Shown: positions 26,379-35,102, counted from the first letter of the stretch. The stretch is 64,000 bases of DNA from Xanthomonas sp. NCPPB 1128 (GCF_001043115.1 NZ_LFME01000010.1:56461-120460), one strand, 5' to 3'. Numbers and translations: made by a program. Notes: generated by a model not told the origin, from the sequence alone.

Positions 26379-27115
26379 GCGCTCTGCCCGCCGCCTCCCA
26401 AAATGCCTCCGCCAACGCACCAGTGCCGGCCCTGGATCTCGATGCCGCCAATGCGCTGCTGGCCACGCTGTCCGCGCCGGAACGGGTGGCCTGGGCGCTG
26501 CAGCACGGACCGGCCGAAGCGGCGCTGTCGTCCAGCTTCGGCGCGCAATCGGCGGCCACCTTGCACCTGCTGACCCGGCAGCGCCCGGACATCCCGGTGA
26601 TCCTGATCGACACCGGCTACCTGTTCGCCGAGACCTACCGCTTCGCCGACGCGCTGACCGAGCGGCTCAAGCTCAATCTCAAGATCTACCGCCCGCTGGT
26701 CAGCCGCGCCTGGATGGAAGCACGCCACGGTCGCCTGTGGGAACAGGGCATGGTCGGCATCGAGCAGTACAACAACCTGCGCAAGGTCGAGCCGATGCGC
26801 CGCGCCCTGGACGAGCTGAAAGTCGGCACCTGGTTCACCGGCCTGCGCCGCAGCCAGTCCGACAGCCGCGCGCAGACCCCGTTCGTGCAGAAGCGCGGCG
26901 AGCGCTACAAGATCAACCCGATCGCCGACTGGAGCGATCGCGACCTGTGGCAATACATGCAGCAGCACGACCTGCCCTATCACCCGCTGTGGGAACAGGG
27001 CTACGTCTCGATCGGCGACTTCCATACCACCCGCCGCTGGGAACCGGGCATGCGCGAGGAAGACACCCGCTTCTTCGGCCTCAAGCGCGAGTGCGGAATC
27101 CACGAGGATCTGTGA
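26375..27115 (+). CDS. cysH: Phosphoadenylylsulfate (PAPS) reductase
   Basis: This 246-residue enzyme reduces PAPS to sulfite with thioredoxin. The PP-loop-like [15 protein letters not shown] is near residue 49, then [12 protein letters not shown] and [11 protein letters not shown]. The catalytic tail [10 protein letters not shown] carries the only cysteine. The absence of the CC...CC pairs that bind an iron-sulfur cluster in APS reductases makes it the PAPS-specific type, which agrees with an APS kinase domain in the neighbouring CysNC. It is the last gene of the cysJIH unit, translationally coupled to cysI, and is followed by a repeat-filled gap. Confidence 0.97.
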   Translation: MSALPAASQNASANAPVPALDLDAANALLATLSAPERVAWALQHGPAEAALSSSFGAQSAATLHLLTRQRPDIPVILIDTGYLFAETYRFADALTERLKLNLKIYRPLVSRAWMEARHGRLWEQGMVGIEQYNNLRKVEPMRRALDELKVGTWFTGLRRSQSDSRAQTPFVQKRGERYKINPIADWSDRDLWQYMQQHDLPYHPLWEQGYVSIGDFHTTRRWEPGMREEDTRFFGLKRECGIHEDL

Positions 27116-27223
27116 AGCGCCCGAACACGCGCTCGGCGTTTTTGGGTGCGGTTCTTATCTCGTTTGCGGGATCGGCCGCGACGCGCGTTGCCGCAGTGCA
27201 ACCGGACATGTCGTTACACCCTC

Positions 27224-27290
27224 GTAGGAGCGGCTTCAGCCGCGACGGGCGTTCCCGATAAAGCCCGGTCGCGGCTGAAGCCGCTCCTAC
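27224..27290. repeat. Inverted pair of GTAG-headed REP elements
   Basis: GTAGGAGCGGCTTCAGCCGC followed by GAC, then a 21-base spacer, then the reverse complement ending CCGCTCCTAC. The two 23-base copies are perfect inverted repeats of each other, as in a bacterial interspersed mosaic element. Confidence 0.85.
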
Positions 27291-27352
27291 AAGGGCAGTC
27301 CCGTATCCCCTGTGCAGATCCTGGCGCCAGCGCTGACCACTGGCCCCTCCTT

Positions 27353-27375
27353 GTGGGAGGGACTTCAGTCCCGAC
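27353..27375 (+). repeat. REP-like palindrome (GACTTCAGTC type)
   Basis: Identical over 23 bases to the copy at 19411 (GTGGGAGGGACTTCAG then TCCCGAC). Confidence 0.8.
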
Positions 27376-27447
27376 TGCAACGAAGTCGGACGCGTCGCTG
27401 GCTCGGCTTATCGCGGCGTAACGACAGTGCATTTCTGCGCCAACGTC

Positions 27448-28881
27448 CTAAGCCGCCACCACCGACTCACGCCGCAGCACCAGCACCCAGTCCAGCGCCA
27501 ACATCAACAGCAAGGACAGACCGACCAGCGGGAACACAACCCCGCCCAGCACCAGCAGCGCGACCACGCCGCGCAGCGTGCGCCGGTCCGCGGGCAGCGG
27601 CGGCACCCCGAGCCCGCCCTGCGGGCGCCGCTTCCACCACATCACCGCGGCGCTCACGCACAACAGCACGATGCCCAGGCAGGCGCCGATCAGGACGAGC
27701 TGGTTGAGCGCGCCGTACTCCTGGCCCAGGTGCACGTTGATGCCCCACTCCAGCGTCTTGGCCAGCGGGCCGTAGTCGGCATAGGGCATGTCCAGCAGTA
27801 CCTGGCCGCTGTACTGGTCCAGGTGGATCACCCGTTGCTGCGTCAGGTCCGGCGGATACACCGAGGCGGTATAGACCCCGCGCACGCCACGTGGCAGCGC
27901 CACGCTGTAGCCCGGCGCGATGCCGCGCGCCTGGAACCGCGCCACCGCCGCATCCAGCCCGATCGCGCCGGCCACCGGCGCGACCTCCGGCATGCCGGCC
28001 ATGCCGCCGTGTGCGCCGTGCTCGTCATGCGCGCCATGTGCCGCATGCACGTGCGCGGCCGGCAGCGACGACTGCGGTAAACGTGCCTGTCGCAACGACC
28101 ACGCCGGCACCTCGCTGTCGCTCAGCCGCTGCGTCGACATCGGCACATCCACCCGCAACCCGGACGGATAACCGTAGTGGTGACCGTTGGCCAGACGATT
28201 GACCTGCGCGCCCCAGAACCACGACCACGGCATGCCGGTCAGCGCCAGGAACAGCAGCAGCACCCCGACCACGCTGCCGGTGAGCGCGTGCAGGTCGCGC
28301 CAGAACACGCGCTGCGCCGGCCGCCCGCGTACCTTGGTCACGCCGCCGCGGCGCCCGCGCGGCCACCACAGGTAGACGCCGGTGAGCACCAGCAGGATCG
28401 CCCAGCCGGCCGCCACTTCGATCAGCGCGTTGGCGAACCAGCCAACGTAGTCGAGGCTGTGCAGGCGACGGATCGTCCAGGCCACGGTGCCGTGTTCGGG
28501 CAACTGGCCCAGCACGCGCGCCCGGTACGGGTCCACGTAGACGACCGCGTGGCGGCCGTTGGCGGTGGCGACGGTCACCTCCGCCGACGCATCGCGCCGC
28601 AGCGGCGTGGTGTAGCGCAGCGCCTGGCCCGGTTGCGCAGCCAACGCCGCGTCCAGCAGCCGCTGCAGCGCCAGCGTCTGCGCGTGCTCCGGCACCGGCA
28701 CGGTTTTCAGCGCGCGGTGGAAGTAGCGGTCGATCGGCTGCTGGTAGACGAAGGCCGCGCCGGTCAGCGCCAGCCAGACCAGCAATGGCAGCACCAGCAG
28801 GCCGGCATAGAAATGCCAGCGCCACACCGCTCGGTAGAAGCGTGCCGGCACGGTATCGGACGTGAGCGTGTGCGTGGCCAT
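27448..28881 (-). CDS. PepSY-domain inner-membrane protein with His-rich loop
   Basis: This 477-residue PepSY-associated membrane protein resembles those often paired with TonB receptors and thought to act in periplasmic metal or siderophore reduction. Membrane helices start near residue 18 (WHFYAGLLVLPLLVWLAL) and recur near ALIEVAAGWAILLVLTGVYL, at LTGSVVGVLLLFLALTG and at the C-terminus. Conserved RRLHSLDYVGWFANALIE and WRDLHALTG carry heme-ligand-like histidines. A loop near residue 300 reads HVHAAHGAHDEHGAHGGM, which suggests copper or another soft-metal contact. The ATG overlaps the TonB-receptor stop as TGATG, so it is the last gene of that operon. Confidence 0.85.
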   Translation of the reverse strand: MATHTLTSDTVPARFYRAVWRWHFYAGLLVLPLLVWLALTGAAFVYQQPIDRYFHRALKTVPVPEHAQTLALQRLLDAALAAQPGQALRYTTPLRRDASAEVTVATANGRHAVVYVDPYRARVLGQLPEHGTVAWTIRRLHSLDYVGWFANALIEVAAGWAILLVLTGVYLWWPRGRRGGVTKVRGRPAQRVFWRDLHALTGSVVGVLLLFLALTGMPWSWFWGAQVNRLANGHHYGYPSGLRVDVPMSTQRLSDSEVPAWSLRQARLPQSSLPAAHVHAAHGAHDEHGAHGGMAGMPEVAPVAGAIGLDAAVARFQARGIAPGYSVALPRGVRGVYTASVYPPDLTQQRVIHLDQYSGQVLLDMPYADYGPLAKTLEWGINVHLGQEYGALNQLVLIGACLGIVLLCVSAAVMWWKRRPQGGLGVPPLPADRRTLRGVVALLVLGGVVFPLVGLSLLLMLALDWVLVLRRESVVAA

Positions 28882-30935
28882 CACCAGCCCCAGCTCAGCG
28901 TGGCGTACAGCGCGCGGCCATCGCCGGGCGAGTAGCCGGAGGATCCGCTGTCGTACCAGGCGTAGACGTAGTGCCGGTCGGTCAGGTTCTTCAATTGCAG
29001 CGATACCTCGCGCTGCGCACGCCAGCGCCAGGTCGCGCCCAGATTGGCCAAGGCGTAGCCCCCGTAGCGGCCCAGGGCATTCGTGCGCTCCACGTAGTAG
29101 TCGCCCTGCGCATTGCCCCAGGCCGACAGCGTCAGCCGCGGCGTCGCCTGCCAATCGATCCCCGCCGTCGCCAGATAGTGCGGCACGTTCTCGATTTCCT
29201 TGCCGCGTGTGTCAGGCGCACTCGGGTCCGGGGTGACGATGAGCGCGCGTTGCCGGGAATACGCCAACCACAGCGTCCAGCGCTCATCCGGACGCAGGTT
29301 CAGTTGCGCATCCCAGCCACGGCGCAGAGTCTTGCCGACATTGCCGACCTCACCGGTGCCGACGCTGCCGTTCACCCCGAGGATGGTGGCCACTTCGTCG
29401 GAGGCGCGCTGCTCCCAATAGGCCACGCGCGCATCCCAGCGCTGCTGCGCGCCGGCGAACTTGAGGCCGGTCTCCCAGCCATCGTTGTAGGACGGCGCCA
29501 GGTTGCGCGCCTGCGTGCGATAGGCGCCGTTGCCGCTGCCGATCTGGAAGGTGCGGCCGATGTTGGCGTACAGGCTGGCCTGCGCGGTCAGCGCATACAC
29601 CGCGCTGAACTTGGGTTGGCGGATCGTGCCGTAGGCGTAGGTGGGATAGCGTGCGCCGCTGGCGAGGTCGCGGAACTGCCCGCCGACGCGATCCACCCGG
29701 TAGCCGGGGACCAGTTGCAGGCGCGCGGTCGGGCGCAGCACCGCCTGCACGTAGGCGCCTTCGGTGTGCAGATCGAAGTCCCAGTCGCGCAGCGGCGCGG
29801 TACGCACGCGCGCCACCGTGCGGTAGCGTTGCGAGCCGTTGTCCTGCCACTGCGCATCGACCCCGCCCTCCAGCGCGAAAGCATCGGCACGGGCCAGCGC
29901 CGGGCGCCAGCTGAGCTTGGCCAGCACGCCGCGCTGGCGCTCGTCGGTATCGCGTTCCTGCTGCGCGCCGGCGGCGGTGAAGCGCACCCAGCGCTGATTG
30001 TCGTAGCGGTTCCAGTAGGCCTTGGCGCTGCCCTGCACGGTCTCGGCCAGCCGCGCATCCAGGTGCAGCGACACCTGCGTGGTGTGGCGCTGGCTGCGGT
30101 CGTCGCGCGCGTAATCGGGGGAACTGCGCGGCGCACGCTGCGCGGTGGCCTCGTCCAGATACCCCGCCTCCAGCGCCGTGTTGCGGTAGTCGCGCGCACT
30201 GAGCCCGGCGCGCCAGCGCTGTTCCGGATCGGTGTAGAACCACTTGCCGGCGAACGCGTGCTTGCGCGCGTCGGCATGGTCGCGGTAGCCGTCGCTGTCG
30301 CGCCAGGCGGCGAAATAGTTCTGGCTCCAGGCGCCGCGCTCGATGCCCTGCGTGGCCTGCACCTCGCGGGTGCCGAAGCTGCCGACGGTGACGCTGGCGC
30401 GGCCGTCGTTGCCGCCGCTGCGGGTCAGCACGTCGACGCTGCCGGCGATCGCGTCCAGCCCGTAGCGCGGGTCGTTGGTGCCGCGCACGATTTCGATCGC
30501 GGCGATGTCCAGCGGGAACACCGCATCCAGGTACGGCATGGCGCCGGCATTGTCGTTGCTGGGAATGCCGTCGATCAGCAGCTTGACCGCATTGACCCGG
30601 CCTTCGCCATTGAAGCCACGGAAGGAGAAGCGTCCGGCGTCGGTGCCCATCTTGAACTCGGTCACCTGCACGCCGGGCGCGCGCATCAGCAGCTCCCAGC
30701 TGTAGTCCACATGCTGGTCCTGCAGCAGATCGCCGCCAAGGATGTCGACGGAACTGAACACACTGCGCGCATTCGATCCGGCGGCGAGCGGCGAGGTGGC
30801 CTGGACCTTGCCCAGGGTCAGCACGGAATCGCCGGCGGCGCCGGGCGGCGCGTCGGTGGCATGGGCGGGAGCGGCTGCCGCGAAACAGACGCAGCAGCAC
30901 GCCACCATCGGTGGCATGGCAGAAAAGCGGAACAT
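28881..30935 (-). CDS. TonB-dependent outer-membrane receptor
   Basis: This is a receptor of about 684 residues that imports a metal chelate through the outer membrane using TonB energy. A signal peptide comes first (MVACCCVCFAAAAPAHA). The plug domain includes SWELLMRAPGVQVTEFKMGT, FSFRGFNGEGRVN, LLIDGIPSNDN and EIVRGTNDPRYGLDAIAGSV. The 22-strand barrel follows and ends ALYATLSWGW with the terminal aromatic residue typical of outer-membrane barrels. The start at 30935 (MFRFSAMPP) has GGAG six bases upstream; ATGs at 30947 and 30953 are alternatives. Flanking DUF2946 and His-rich PepSY genes suggest copper or a metallophore as substrate, but this is inference. Confidence 0.9.
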   Translation of the reverse strand: MFRFSAMPPMVACCCVCFAAAAPAHATDAPPGAAGDSVLTLGKVQATSPLAAGSNARSVFSSVDILGGDLLQDQHVDYSWELLMRAPGVQVTEFKMGTDAGRFSFRGFNGEGRVNAVKLLIDGIPSNDNAGAMPYLDAVFPLDIAAIEIVRGTNDPRYGLDAIAGSVDVLTRSGGNDGRASVTVGSFGTREVQATQGIERGAWSQNYFAAWRDSDGYRDHADARKHAFAGKWFYTDPEQRWRAGLSARDYRNTALEAGYLDEATAQRAPRSSPDYARDDRSQRHTTQVSLHLDARLAETVQGSAKAYWNRYDNQRWVRFTAAGAQQERDTDERQRGVLAKLSWRPALARADAFALEGGVDAQWQDNGSQRYRTVARVRTAPLRDWDFDLHTEGAYVQAVLRPTARLQLVPGYRVDRVGGQFRDLASGARYPTYAYGTIRQPKFSAVYALTAQASLYANIGRTFQIGSGNGAYRTQARNLAPSYNDGWETGLKFAGAQQRWDARVAYWEQRASDEVATILGVNGSVGTGEVGNVGKTLRRGWDAQLNLRPDERWTLWLAYSRQRALIVTPDPSAPDTRGKEIENVPHYLATAGIDWQATPRLTLSAWGNAQGDYYVERTNALGRYGGYALANLGATWRWRAQREVSLQLKNLTDRHYVYAWYDSGSSGYSPGDGRALYATLSWGW

Positions 30936-31001
30936 GGCGAACTCCATCGGCACGAGGACATGCCGCAGCGGCGCCGCGGCACGGAAACGGCAACCCGTGG
31001 A

Positions 31002-31406
31002 TCAGGAGAACAACGGCGGTCCGCGTACCGGGTGTGCGCGGCGTGCGAAGGCCGTGACGACGCGGCGGCGCAGCACCGCCACCGGCGCCGGCGGACAGCG
31101 CCAGGGCAGCAGCGCCAGCAACAGCGCCACCCACGGCAGCATCCGCGCGGCGAGCAGGCAGTAGTCGCAGGCTGGCGCATGCGCCAGCCCGGCATCGTCG
31201 TGGTGGCCGCCATGCGCTGCAGACATGGCACCTGCCAGCGCCGCCAGGCGCAGGCCGCCACTGGTGCACAGCGCCTGATTTTGCAGCGCCGTCGCCTCGG
31301 CCTGCGCCTGCCGCCACTGGCTGATCGGCGGCGCCAGCAGCAACAGGCCGAGCGCCAGCGCGGCGAGCGCAGCCCAACACGACGGCAACTGGCGGAGACG
31401 GACCAT
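31002..31406 (-). CDS. DUF2946-type membrane protein
   Basis: This 134-residue protein has a hydrophobic N-terminal helix (CWAALAALALGLLLLAPP) and a second hydrophobic stretch near residue 90 (MLPWVALLLALLPW). Between them lies a metal-binding-looking segment, HGGHHDD and then HAPACDYC, the H-x3-C-x2-C signature of the DUF2946 family. Members are commonly found beside copper-related TonB receptors. It precedes the receptor by about 65 bases on the same strand and is probably the first gene of the operon. No catalytic function is known for the family; a role in periplasmic copper handling is inferred. Confidence 0.75.
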   Translation of the reverse strand: MVRLRQLPSCWAALAALALGLLLLAPPISQWRQAQAEATALQNQALCTSGGLRLAALAGAMSAAHGGHHDDAGLAHAPACDYCLLAARMLPWVALLLALLPWRCPPAPVAVLRRRVVTAFARRAHPVRGPPLFS

Positions 31407-31814
31407 CGGCGCATTCTAGAGGGTGTGCCGGCCATTGAACCGCTTGCGACGCGGTGTGCGGCGAAGTGACGCACACCCCACGTGCCGGCAATGCATCACG
31501 GAGCGCGTCATCGGTCGGCAAGCGGCGGCCGCCAACAACGGCCGCCTCCGTCATGCCCTCAGCGCGGCCATCCTGCCGCCGGCCAGGCGCCCGGCAAGGT
31601 GGTCCATCGGTTACCCGGCCAGACCCGCTGTCGCTGCAGATCGACAACCGGCCGGCCTGTCCCGCCCGCCCACGACCGCGACGAGCGCCGCGCACGCGCC
31701 GTGTCCGACGCGCGTGGCCCTTGCATGGCGCCGCGAATGCGGCACCATCGGCCGCGGCCGCGCACAGGAGTCCCTTCCGGCCGCCCTTGTCCCGTCCATC
31801 CAGCGAGCCGCCTC
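31407..31814. other. Intergenic region between divergent genes
   Basis: About 410 bases lie between the DUF2946 operon and the arsC-like gene. A GGTGTGCG/CGCACACC inverted pair lies near 31453-31480, just upstream of the metal-uptake operon, and could be an operator. I see no gene. Confidence 0.4.
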
Positions 31815-32240
31815 ATGTCGACGATCACGATCTATCACAACCCTGCCTGCGGCACCTCGCGCAACGTGCTCGGGCTGATCCGCAACAGCGGCGCCGAAGC
31901 GACGGTGATCGAGTACCTGAAGACGCCGCCGGACCGCGCCACCGTGCAGGCGCTGGCGGCGGCCAGCGGCCAGCCGCTGCGCGCGCTGATCCGCGAGAAG
32001 GGCACACCGTACGCGGAGTTGGGACTGGACGATCCGGCGCTGGACGAGGAGGCGCTGCTGGACGCCATCGTGCAGCATCCGATCCTGCTCAACCGGCCGA
32101 TCGTGGTCACCCCGCTGGGCACGCGCCTGTGCCGGCCGTCGGAGACGGTGCTGGAGATCCTGCCGTCGCCGCAGCGCGGCGCCTTCGCCAAGGAAGACGG
32201 GACGCCGCTGGTCGACGCGCAGGGTCGCTGGGTGGGCTGA
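31815..32240 (+). CDS. arsC: ArsC-type arsenate reductase (glutaredoxin-coupled)
   Basis: This 141-residue thioredoxin-fold protein has the ArsC active site HNPACGTSRN with the catalytic cysteine at residue 12. IEYLKTPPD follows, and arginines sit in the phosphate and arsenate-binding positions (ALIREKG, LLNRPIVV, RLCRPSE). The last part (GAFAKEDGTPLVDAQGRWVG) is a usual extension. It would reduce arsenate to arsenite with glutathione and glutaredoxin. No arsenite pump or arsR lies next to it, so a general YffB/Spx-like role is possible, although the motifs favour ArsC. Confidence 0.88.
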   Translation: MSTITIYHNPACGTSRNVLGLIRNSGAEATVIEYLKTPPDRATVQALAAASGQPLRALIREKGTPYAELGLDDPALDEEALLDAIVQHPILLNRPIVVTPLGTRLCRPSETVLEILPSPQRGAFAKEDGTPLVDAQGRWVG

Positions 32241-32375
32241 CCCCAGGGGCCCCCGGCGTCAAGTTGGGTTCGCTAAGCGCGGGTGCAGCCCACGCGAGCG
32301 CCGCGTGAACGCCGCGTCGGCAAAAACCGTGACAGGTACCATAAACTGCGCGTCTTCCTGACCGAGTCGCGCTGC

Positions 32376-33575
32376 ATGTCCACCGTCGAAACCGCCGCCG
32401 ACCCGGTCTACTGCGCGGCCAAGCCCCGCAACGAAGCGCTGCGCCTGGACGCACTGCACAGCTACGCGATCCTGGACACGCCGCGCGAGCCGGCATTCGA
32501 CGACATCACCCGGCTGGCCGGGCTGATCTGCCAGGCGCCGATCGCGGTGGTCAACCTGATCGACAGCGAGCGCCAGTGGTTCAAGAGCGAGATCGGGCTG
32601 GGCACGCGCGAAACCCCGCTGGCCACCTCGCTGTGCGCGCACGCCCTGCTCGAGGACGACCTGCTGCTGGTGCCGGACACCCGCGAGGACCCGCGCTTCG
32701 CCTGCAACCCGCTGGTCACCGGCGACATGCGTCTGCACTTCTACGCCGGCGCACTGCTGAAGACCTCCGACGGCCTGGCCCTGGGCACCGTGTGCGTGCT
32801 GGACCGACGCCCGCGCCAACTCAGCTACGAACAGATCGAAGCGCTGCGCGCGCTGGCGCGGCAGGCCATGGGCCAACTGGAACTGCGCAAGGCGCTGCAT
32901 CTGGCGCAGGAATCCAACCACTACCGCAGCCGCCTGATGGCCATCGCCGGCCACGACCTGAAGACCCCGCTGCGCACCGCGTCCTACGCGTTGAGCAAGC
33001 TGCAGCGCCAGCACGACATGGCACTGGACGGCCATCTGGAGACCGCCCGCACTGCCTTGAATCAGGTCGCCAGCGGGCTCGACCAGCTCGCCACCAACGC
33101 TGCCGCCGGCGAGCTGCGCCTGCCGGCGCTGCAGGACCTGGCCCTGGCCGACGTGCTGGCGCCGATCCTGGCCACCTGGCAGCCACAGGCGGCGACCAAG
33201 GGTGTGCAGTTGCGCAGCGTCCCGACCTCCTTGCGCGTGCGCAGCAGCGCGGCCTTGCTGTCCACCTTGCTCGGCAACCTGCTCGGCAATGCGGTCAAGT
33301 ACACCGCGCAAGGCAAGGTGCTGATCGGCTGCCGCCGCCGCGGCGACCACGTGGCGGTGGAGATCATCGACCGCGGCATCGGCATGGACGAAGACGGCCT
33401 GCGCACGCTGTTCCAGGCCTTCCGCCAGGCCGACCCGCGCAGCGACGGCCTCGGCCTGGGCCTGTGGATCGTGCGCCGCGCCGCCGAGACCCTGGGCTGC
33501 ACCGTCGAAGTGCGCAGCCAGCCGGGCCACGGCAGCCGCTTCACCGTGCTGCTGCCGGCGGCAACGGACGCCTGA
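32376..33575 (+). CDS. GAF-domain sensor histidine kinase
   Basis: This is a 399-residue soluble histidine kinase. Residues about 20-165 form a GAF domain of the type opening LHSYAILDTPREPAFDDITRL, with SLCAHAL and VPDTREDPRF, shared by many cytoplasmic sensor proteins. The phosphoacceptor box AGHDLKTPLRT places the histidine at residue 193. The ATP-binding domain shows the N box (LLGNLLGNAVKYT), G1 (DRGIGMDEDGL) and G2 (GLGLGLWIVRR). It has no transmembrane segment. No response regulator adjoins it, so it is an orphan in this window. Upstream in-frame ATGs lack a visible ribosome site; the codon at 32376 starts just before the conserved domain. Confidence 0.9.
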   Translation: MSTVETAADPVYCAAKPRNEALRLDALHSYAILDTPREPAFDDITRLAGLICQAPIAVVNLIDSERQWFKSEIGLGTRETPLATSLCAHALLEDDLLLVPDTREDPRFACNPLVTGDMRLHFYAGALLKTSDGLALGTVCVLDRRPRQLSYEQIEALRALARQAMGQLELRKALHLAQESNHYRSRLMAIAGHDLKTPLRTASYALSKLQRQHDMALDGHLETARTALNQVASGLDQLATNAAAGELRLPALQDLALADVLAPILATWQPQAATKGVQLRSVPTSLRVRSSAALLSTLLGNLLGNAVKYTAQGKVLIGCRRRGDHVAVEIIDRGIGMDEDGLRTLFQAFRQADPRSDGLGLGLWIVRRAAETLGCTVEVRSQPGHGSRFTVLLPAATDA

Positions 33576-33604
33576 ATTGCACTGGGCGCGGGTACTGACG
33601 CCCG

Positions 33605-33673
33605 TACCCTCATCCGCCCCTTCGGGGCACCTTCTCCCGAAAAGGGGGCCACGGTCCCGAGGGGAGAAGGGGG
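33605..33673 (+). repeat. CCCTCATCC...GGGGAGAAGG hairpin repeat
   Basis: TACCCTCATCCGCCCCTTCG, then CACCTTCTCCCGAAAAGG, and CCGAGGGGAGAAGGGGG at the far end. It is of the same general type as the repeat at 7428. Confidence 0.65.
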
Positions 33674-33748
33674 CGTGTCTGGCATCGCCTGGGCCGTGGC
33701 GAGGAAGCGCCGTTGGGCAGCAGATGCGACACGCTACAGGGAATGCCC

Positions 33749-33771
33749 GTCGCGGCTGAAGCCGCTCCTAC
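33749..33771 (-). repeat. GTAG-headed REP element, inverted copy
   Basis: GTCGCGGCTGAAGCCGCTCC followed by TAC, identical to the copy at 27268-27290. Confidence 0.85.
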
Positions 33772-33839
33772 GGGTAGCCGCGCACTGGGCTAGGCCTGGG
33801 CAGCAACAATCGAAGCACTAAGGTCTCCCGCAGCATGCA

Positions 33840-33862
33840 GTCGGGACTGAAGTCCCTCCCAC
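33840..33862 (-). repeat. REP-like palindrome (GACTTCAGTC type), inverted
   Basis: GTCGGGACTGAAGTCCCTCC followed by CAC, the reverse complement of the copies at 19411 and 27353. Confidence 0.8.
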
Positions 33863-33962
33863 AATGGCCCTCCCACTCAGTGTGGAGGGGCCAGGATGCA
33901 GCCGCCATGGGAATCCGCTTTTGCCAATCCCTAATCCCGATTCCCCATTCCCGGCTTCACCA

Positions 33963-34550
33963 TCACTCCTTCAACACCATATCGATGCACAGCACCGCCG
34001 CCATGATCAGGATCCGCCGCGGATCCTCGGCCGGCACGCTGTCGGCGATCGCCAGCATGTAGTTGTCGGCGCTGGTGAACAGTTCCTTGCCCAGCCCGGC
34101 CCATTTCTTGGACACCTGCGCCAGTTCGCGCTCGCCCTGCACGAAGCGGAAATCCCAGCTGGTCCACTTGCCGCGCAGCGTGCACACCGGCGCGCCCTGG
34201 GCATCGAGCACATCGAACTTGCCGCCGATGGAAAAGAATTTCTGGCTGAAGGAACCGACCAGCCGGTCGTGCTCGTCCAGTACCTCGACCTTGGACAGGA
34301 ACAGCGAAAACCCGCGCTTGACCGTCAGCACCTTCTGCCCGTCCGGGCTGCGCACTTCCACCTGGAACGGGGTCATGCGCTTGTAGTCGCTGAAACGAAA
34401 GATCTTGGTGAACACGCCCAGGTTCGGCTCGCGGCATTCCAGCAGCTTGCGGTTGCTGTGCGGATCGAACACGTCGTAGTTGTTGGCGGCCTTGAACATG
34501 CCGACCTGTTCCTTGACGAAGAACAGGTTGTGCTGGAGAACAGGATGCAT
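33963..34550 (-). CDS. LURP-one-related / scramblase-like protein
   Basis: This 195-residue protein has the 12-stranded tubby-like fold of the LURP-one-related and phospholipid-scramblase group. Visible features are FFVKEQVGMFKAANNYDVFD at the N-terminus, RDDKRMT-like DYKRMTPFQVEVR, strand pairs such as VEVLDEHDRLVGSF and FDVLDAQGAPVCTLRG, and the C-terminal hydrophobic helix ILIMAAVLCIDMVLKE. The last segment could associate with the membrane. Bacterial members have no settled function. The start at 34550 (MHPVLQ) fits the family N-terminus. It stands alone between repeat clusters. Confidence 0.8.
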   Translation of the reverse strand: MHPVLQHNLFFVKEQVGMFKAANNYDVFDPHSNRKLLECREPNLGVFTKIFRFSDYKRMTPFQVEVRSPDGQKVLTVKRGFSLFLSKVEVLDEHDRLVGSFSQKFFSIGGKFDVLDAQGAPVCTLRGKWTSWDFRFVQGERELAQVSKKWAGLGKELFTSADNYMLAIADSVPAEDPRRILIMAAVLCIDMVLKE

Positions 34551-35102
34551 CGGGCGTCCTTGCGTTGGGAAAGTCGACGCGCCCAGGACGCCGGCCGCAC
34601 GGTGGCGGCACGGTGCCGACAGCCGCCGGCACGTCCAGGGTCGCGGTCTGCCGGGTGGCAGAGCGGGCCGCATGATAGGGGGCGGCTGCGGCCGCGGCAA
34701 CGCGCGCGGTAGGCGCCCACGCCATTGCGTGGTCGCCATTCCGGCATTCCAGTGCAGGCCGCGATGCCGTTGCCCTTACTTCTTTTGCCAGGAAATCTGC
34801 CTAAAGCCAATCGACGCATCGCGAACGCGGCGCCGCTGTTGCCATTCCCCAATCCCGATTCCCGGCTTCATCGCGCCTTGGCTGGCGATGGCCTAATCAG
34901 CCGCACCAAGCGGCCATGTCGATGCATCGATGCGGGTCTTCGTTCCAGCATCCCGCACAGGCCGCGGTGTCGTTGCCCGCATGTCTTTTGCCCTGACGTC
35001 TGCCCGAAGCCAATCGACGCATCGAGCACGCGGCGCCGCTGTTGCCATTCCCCAATCCCGATTCCCCAATCCCGGCTTCATCGCGATTCCCCAATCCCGG
35101 CT
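34551..35102. other. Intergenic region with duplicated repeat module
   Basis: About 550 bases contain no gene that I accept. Two direct copies of a 130-145 base module fill most of it (34746-34876 and 34941-35084), each ending in the GGGATTGGGG-type repeat on the minus strand. Confidence 0.65.
34746..35084. repeat. Direct duplication of a ~140-bp intergenic module
   Basis: Copy A (34746-34876) and copy B (34941-35084) share AGCCAATCGACGCATCG, CGCGGCGCCGCTGTTGCCA, TTCCCCAATCCCGATTCCC and CGGCTTCATCGCG in the same order, with diverged 5' parts. Copy B carries extra ATTCCCCAATCCCGG units. Confidence 0.7.

Larger units (their letters stand above)
27116..27447. other. Repeat-filled intergenic region after cysH
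   Basis: This gap of about 330 bases holds two GTAG-headed palindromes in inverted order (27224-27246 and 27268-27290) and one GACTTCAGTC-type palindrome (27353-27375). I see no gene. The repeat cluster lies between the converging cysH and PepSY genes and may end transcription. Confidence 0.65.
33576..33962. other. Repeat-filled intergenic region
   Basis: This gap of about 390 bases holds a CCCTCATCCGCCCC/GGGGAGAAGG hairpin repeat (33605-33673), an inverted GTAG-type palindrome (33749-33771), an inverted GACTTCAGTC-type palindrome (33840-33862) and a GGGATTGGGG-type arm near 33930-33956. No gene is seen. Confidence 0.65.

Noticed and set aside
26375..27115. CysH as an APS reductase
   Set aside because: It has only one cysteine and lacks the paired CC motifs that bind an iron-sulfur cluster, and an APS kinase domain is present nearby, so PAPS is the substrate.
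31423..31878. Plus-strand open frames upstream of arsC
   Set aside because: No ribosome site, no family features and strong compositional bias; treated as intergenic.
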